DNA from: Cyclobacteriaceae bacterium | GTDB taxonomy: Bacteria > Bacteroidota > Bacteroidia > Cytophagales > Cyclobacteriaceae | Direction of reading: 5' to 3' | Assembly (NCBI GenBank): GCA_947458795.1 | Contig: CANHCD010000092.1 | Location: 1 to 7,500, forward strand | DNA length: 7,500 nucleotides | Notes under the pieces: generated by a model | Database searches by the model: none | What the model saw: the letters and a program-made list of their open reading frames with translations, nothing else | What the model was told of the DNA's origin: nothing | In this document: piece after piece, positions 6,657 through 7,500 of the stretch | How positions within the stretch are numbered: the first letter of the stretch is position 1 | Layout: the number at the start of each line of letters is the position of its first letter | Translations under genes and position numbers: made by a program

Positions 6657-7085
6657 ATGAAAATCCAGGTGATCAATGGCCCAAATCTCAACTTGCTCGG
6701 CAAGCGAGAGCCAGAAATATACGGTAGTGAATCCTTTGAAAGCTTTTTCAGTCAGCTTCAGGCCCAGTATCCTGAGGTCCAGCTTTCCTACTTCCAAAGT
6801 AATGTAGAAGGGGAGCTGATCAACAAAATTCAGGAGGTAGGCTTTTCCGTAGATGGCATTATTTTGAATGCTGGCGGCTATACGCATACCTCTGTTGCCC
6901 TATCGGATGCAGTGGCCGCAGTTACCACGCCTACGGTGGAGGTGCACATCTCCAATTTGTACAAGCGCGAAGAGTTTCGCCACAAGAGCATTCTTTCCAA
7001 ATCCTGTGTGGGCATGATTGCTGGCCTAGGTCTAACCGGCTATGCCTTGGCAATTCAGTATTTTCTAATCAACCCTTCCCGATGA
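6657..7085 (+). CDS. aroQ: Type II 3-dehydroquinate dehydratase
   Basis: Catalyses the third step of the shikimate pathway, reversible dehydration of 3-dehydroquinate to 3-dehydroshikimate, in the cytoplasm; type II enzymes form dodecamers of about 140-150 residues. The 142-residue product has every family landmark: NGPNLNLLG (7-15), lid Arg17, catalytic Tyr22 in the EPEIYG motif, QSNVEGELI (47-55), NAGGYTHTSVAL (71-82) with substrate-binding Asn71, catalytic His97 in HISN, and REEFRHKS (104-111) with Arg108. The start at ATG 6657 is fixed by the family N-terminus (MKIQVINGPN); no Shine-Dalgarno is evident. Its TGA stop overlaps the ATG of the next gene, so the two are translationally coupled. 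It appears to have its own promoter, separate from the envelope cluster upstream. Confidence 0.97.
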   Translation: MKIQVINGPNLNLLGKREPEIYGSESFESFFSQLQAQYPEVQLSYFQSNVEGELINKIQEVGFSVDGIILNAGGYTHTSVALSDAVAAVTTPTVEVHISNLYKREEFRHKSILSKSCVGMIAGLGLTGYALAIQYFLINPSR

Positions 7086-7500
7086 TTACCTTCGCCCCAG
7101 GGCCTTCCAAAGTATACGATGCACTACCTGCCTACTTACAGGACGCTTATGTCCAAGGGATACTGAGCGCCAATCACCGCAGTGCAATGTTTATGAATTT
7201 GTATCGGGATACCGAACAGCTTTTTCGAGAGAAGTTGCAGGTTCCAGCTGACTTCACCTTGCTCTTCACCTCTTCGGCTACGGAAAGCTGGGAGATTATT
7301 TCCCAATCCTTGGTCGAGCAGTCTAGCTACCACTTGTATTCGGGTTCTTTTGGTAAAAAATGGTTGGAATATGCCCAGCACATTCTTCCTGCTACCCAAG
7401 GGCATAAGTTAGCTGCCAATGAATCCATTCCTGTGGATCAATTGCAAATCGGCCCTGAGGTTGACTTGATTGCGGTGACGCAAAACGAAACAGCCAACGC
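7082..7500 (+). CDS. Class V aminotransferase (SerC/alanine-glyoxylate type), N-terminal part
   Basis: Pyridoxal-phosphate enzyme of aminotransferase class V; the first 139 residues are visible and the gene runs off the right edge. The start ATG at 7082 overlaps the aroQ stop (ATGA). FAPGPSKVY (4-12) is the PGPs/t substrate-loop motif of phosphoserine and alanine-glyoxylate aminotransferases; NHRS (31-34) is the conserved HRs/g motif; FTSSATESWE (62-71) is the cofactor-phosphate loop; and TQNET (133-137) matches the NETs/tG motif near the active site. The PLP-binding lysine lies beyond the window. The sequence resembles a SerC-like branch common in Bacteroidota more than canonical SerC, so phosphoserine, alanine or glyoxylate could be the substrate and no symbol is given. 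Coupling to aroQ hints at an amino-acid biosynthesis unit. Confidence 0.9.
   Translation, partial: MITFAPGPSKVYDALPAYLQDAYVQGILSANHRSAMFMNLYRDTEQLFREKLQVPADFTLLFTSSATESWEIISQSLVEQSSYHLYSGSFGKKWLEYAQHILPATQGHKLAANESIPVDQLQIGPEVDLIAVTQNETAN

Noticed and set aside
7136..7405. Minus-strand open frame at the right edge
   Set aside because: Antisense to the class V aminotransferase whose PGPS, NHRS, SSATE and NET motifs are clear; no motif or start context supports the reverse frame.

Overview
The window looks like chromosomal DNA from a member of the Bacteroidota, probably a Cytophagales/Algoriphagus-like marine or freshwater lineage (the lineage is inference). The evidence is the set of secreted proteins with carboxypeptidase-regulatory-like, MG2 and TonB-plug domains, a PorT-type small outer-membrane barrel, the near absence of Shine-Dalgarno sequences, and one promoter candidate with the phylum's TTTG / TAnnTTTG pattern. 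All genes lie on the + strand, base composition looks uniform, and I see no mobile elements, RNA genes or CRISPR.

Layout: (1) positions 1-151, the last 49 codons of glutamyl-tRNA synthetase (gltX); (2) 153-338, a 61-residue lysine-rich protein that starts one base after the gltX stop; (3) 339-424, a spacer with an 8-bp tandem repeat and an 11-bp hairpin that may be a terminator; (4) 425-6593, a tight three-gene cluster of two large tandem paralogues (about 901 and 914 aa) followed by a 219-aa outer-membrane beta-barrel protein, with gaps of only 28 and 30 bases; (5) 6594-6656, a short spacer with a candidate promoter whose spacer contains a perfect 12-bp palindrome; (6) 6657-7085, aroQ (type II 3-dehydroquinase), overlapping by ATGA with (7) 7082-7500+, the start of a class V aminotransferase that runs off the window.

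The most notable part is the three-gene cluster. Each large protein has a signal peptide, an N-terminal carboxypeptidase-regulatory-like domain, a Bacteroidota-type globular region usually seen in shorter proteins, an alpha-2-macroglobulin-like MG2 domain with the YLHTD hallmark, a second Ig/MG-like domain, another carboxypeptidase-regulatory-like module, a TonB-receptor plug domain, and a C-terminal macroglobulin-like segment with the TLYWNP hallmark. Neither has the 22-strand barrel that a plug normally sits in, and neither has the cysteine needed for a macroglobulin thioester. With the small barrel gene next door they look like a cell-envelope assembly of unknown function. The flanking genes (gltX, aroQ, aminotransferase) are ordinary housekeeping metabolism.
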